A stretch of DNA of 64,000 nucleotides from Actinoallomurus sp963799975 (GTDB lineage: Bacteria; Actinomycetota; Actinomycetes; Streptosporangiales; Streptosporangiaceae): assembly GCA_963799975.1 (NCBI GenBank), contig CAWCZF010000002.1, positions 62,001-126,000 of the forward strand. The letters run 5' to 3'. The translations under genes were made by a program, and so were the position numbers. Below, in pieces: positions 63,287-64,000 of the stretch (positions are counted from its first letter, which is position 1; each line of letters starts with the position of its first letter). Below the pieces are notes generated by a model. It was given only the letters and a program-made list of their open reading frames with translations, ran no database searches and was not told the DNA's origin.

Positions 63287-64000
63287 CCGGGTCGGCGCAG
63301 GAGGCCGCGCAGGAGACACAGGGCGCGCACGCCGGTGCGGTGCGCCTGTACGGGCCGCGTTTCACCGGGGACACCGACGCGCTGTTCCGGGACATGCGGC
63401 GCGAGCACGGGCAGGTCATGCCGGTCCTGCTCGACGACGACGTTCCCGCGTGGCTGGTGATCGGTTACCGCGAGGCGCACCGCGTCCTCACCGACGGGCA
63501 GTTGTTCGGCCGGGACCCGCTCCGCTGCCACGGCCCGGACTACGTGCCGCCCCCGGCCGTCGGCTACCTGCCCGGCGTGCTGCTGTTCCAGGACGGGCAG
63601 GAGCACGCGCGCCGCTCCGGCGCGGTCTCCGCTGCGCTCTCCGACGTGGACCAGTTCGCGCTGCGGGCCGAATGCGAGCGGTTCGCCGACCGGCTGATCG
63701 ACGCGTTCGCCGCCGCCGGCGAGGTCGAGCTGATGGACCAGTACGCGTACCGGCTGCCCGTACTCGTCATCGGCGGCATGCTCGGGCTGCCCGACTCCGA
63801 GCTGATGGGCGTCACCCAGGACATGAAGACGATGAACAACGGCGGTGCGGAGGCCGCCGAGACGTTCGGCCGCTTCATGGCGACGATGATGCGTCTCATC
63901 GCGGACAAGCGCGCGCAGCCGGGGCGGGACGTCATGTCCAGCCTGCTCAAGTACTCGACCGGCCTCACCGACGAAGAGCTGGTTCTGGACATCCTCATCG
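63283..64000 (+). CDS. Cytochrome P450, N-terminal part (cut by window end)
   Basis: An open frame of 239 residues runs off the window. It reads FRDMRREHGQVMPVLLDDDV, PAWLVIGYREAHRVLTDGQL, LFQDGQEHARRSGAVSAALS (helix C, EHxRxR-like), LVIGGMLGLPDSE and DVMSSLLKYSTGLTDEELV. This is the first half of an actinobacterial soluble P450. The I-helix oxygen motif, ExxR and haem cysteine lie beyond base 64000. A stop at 63268-63270 in this frame forces the start at 63283. The substrate cannot be inferred. Confidence 0.88.
   Translation, partial: MTGSAQEAAQETQGAHAGAVRLYGPRFTGDTDALFRDMRREHGQVMPVLLDDDVPAWLVIGYREAHRVLTDGQLFGRDPLRCHGPDYVPPPAVGYLPGVLLFQDGQEHARRSGAVSAALSDVDQFALRAECERFADRLIDAFAAAGEVELMDQYAYRLPVLVIGGMLGLPDSELMGVTQDMKTMNNGGAEAAETFGRFMATMMRLIADKRAQPGRDVMSSLLKYSTGLTDEELVLDILI

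Overview
The window is high-GC DNA with GTG and ATG starts, strong GGAGG ribosome sites and dense operons. It belongs to a Gram-positive actinomycete. DevR/DevS, Rv1733c-like, Acg-like and universal stress genes resemble the Mycobacterium dormancy regulon, but the surface genes and codon use do not look mycobacterial. A Streptosporangiales/Thermomonosporaceae-type soil actinomycete is my best guess, not a proven assignment.

Layout. 1-5.7 kb: 3' part of a transaldolase fused to an extra C-terminal domain, a large catalase, a zinc alcohol dehydrogenase and a damaged NmrA-type gene. 5.7-6.8 kb: gene remnants (frameshifted ClpB piece, RHS-repeat scrap). 6.8-21.3 kb: a cell-surface locus. It holds a DUF11 membrane protein, a small secreted protein, a 3034-residue secreted repeat protein with a lectin-like head and 15 tandem DUF11 repeats, a DUF916-like membrane-anchored protein, an LPFTG-anchored His-rich protein and a choice-of-anchor-A-type protein. 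This matches the parts list of Firmicutes csc/WxL surface complexes, with Tyr where WxL domains have Trp. 22-27.8 kb: phosphoketolase and acetate kinase, a two-domain kinase and a CBS-BON protein. 27.9-33.9 kb: an ApbE / ferric-reductase-like / NuoF-like / ferredoxin operon divergent from an OmpR-type two-component system.

33.9-59.6 kb is a DevR (DosR)-type hypoxia/dormancy island: GAPDH-PPDK, two P-type ATPases, ADP-forming acetate-CoA ligase with a GNAT domain, several universal stress proteins, two pyridoxamine-oxidase-fold proteins, CBS-BON, DoxX, an Acg-type nitroreductase and the divergent devS/devR pair. About a dozen copies of a 14-bp box with consensus RGGACYTTCGNCCC lie in the promoters, so the island is probably one regulon. 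The same island is full of deletion scars in which genes are truncated and fused: Rv1733c-like to alcohol dehydrogenase, BON to PPDK, nitroreductase to CBS, and acetyl-CoA hydrolase with an internal deletion.

59.8-62.6 kb is a mirror-image module. A HTH-membrane protein is flanked by two inverted copies of a ~180-bp leader, one ahead of a small secreted protein and the other ahead of a damaged secreted amidase-like gene. A TspO homologue follows. The window ends inside a cytochrome P450 gene whose start overlaps a 15-codon leader ORF.

Functionally, the island would support low-oxygen survival: acetyl-phosphate/acetate and PEP/pyruvate interconversion, ion pumping, redox-flavin proteins and stress proteins under an oxygen-sensing kinase.
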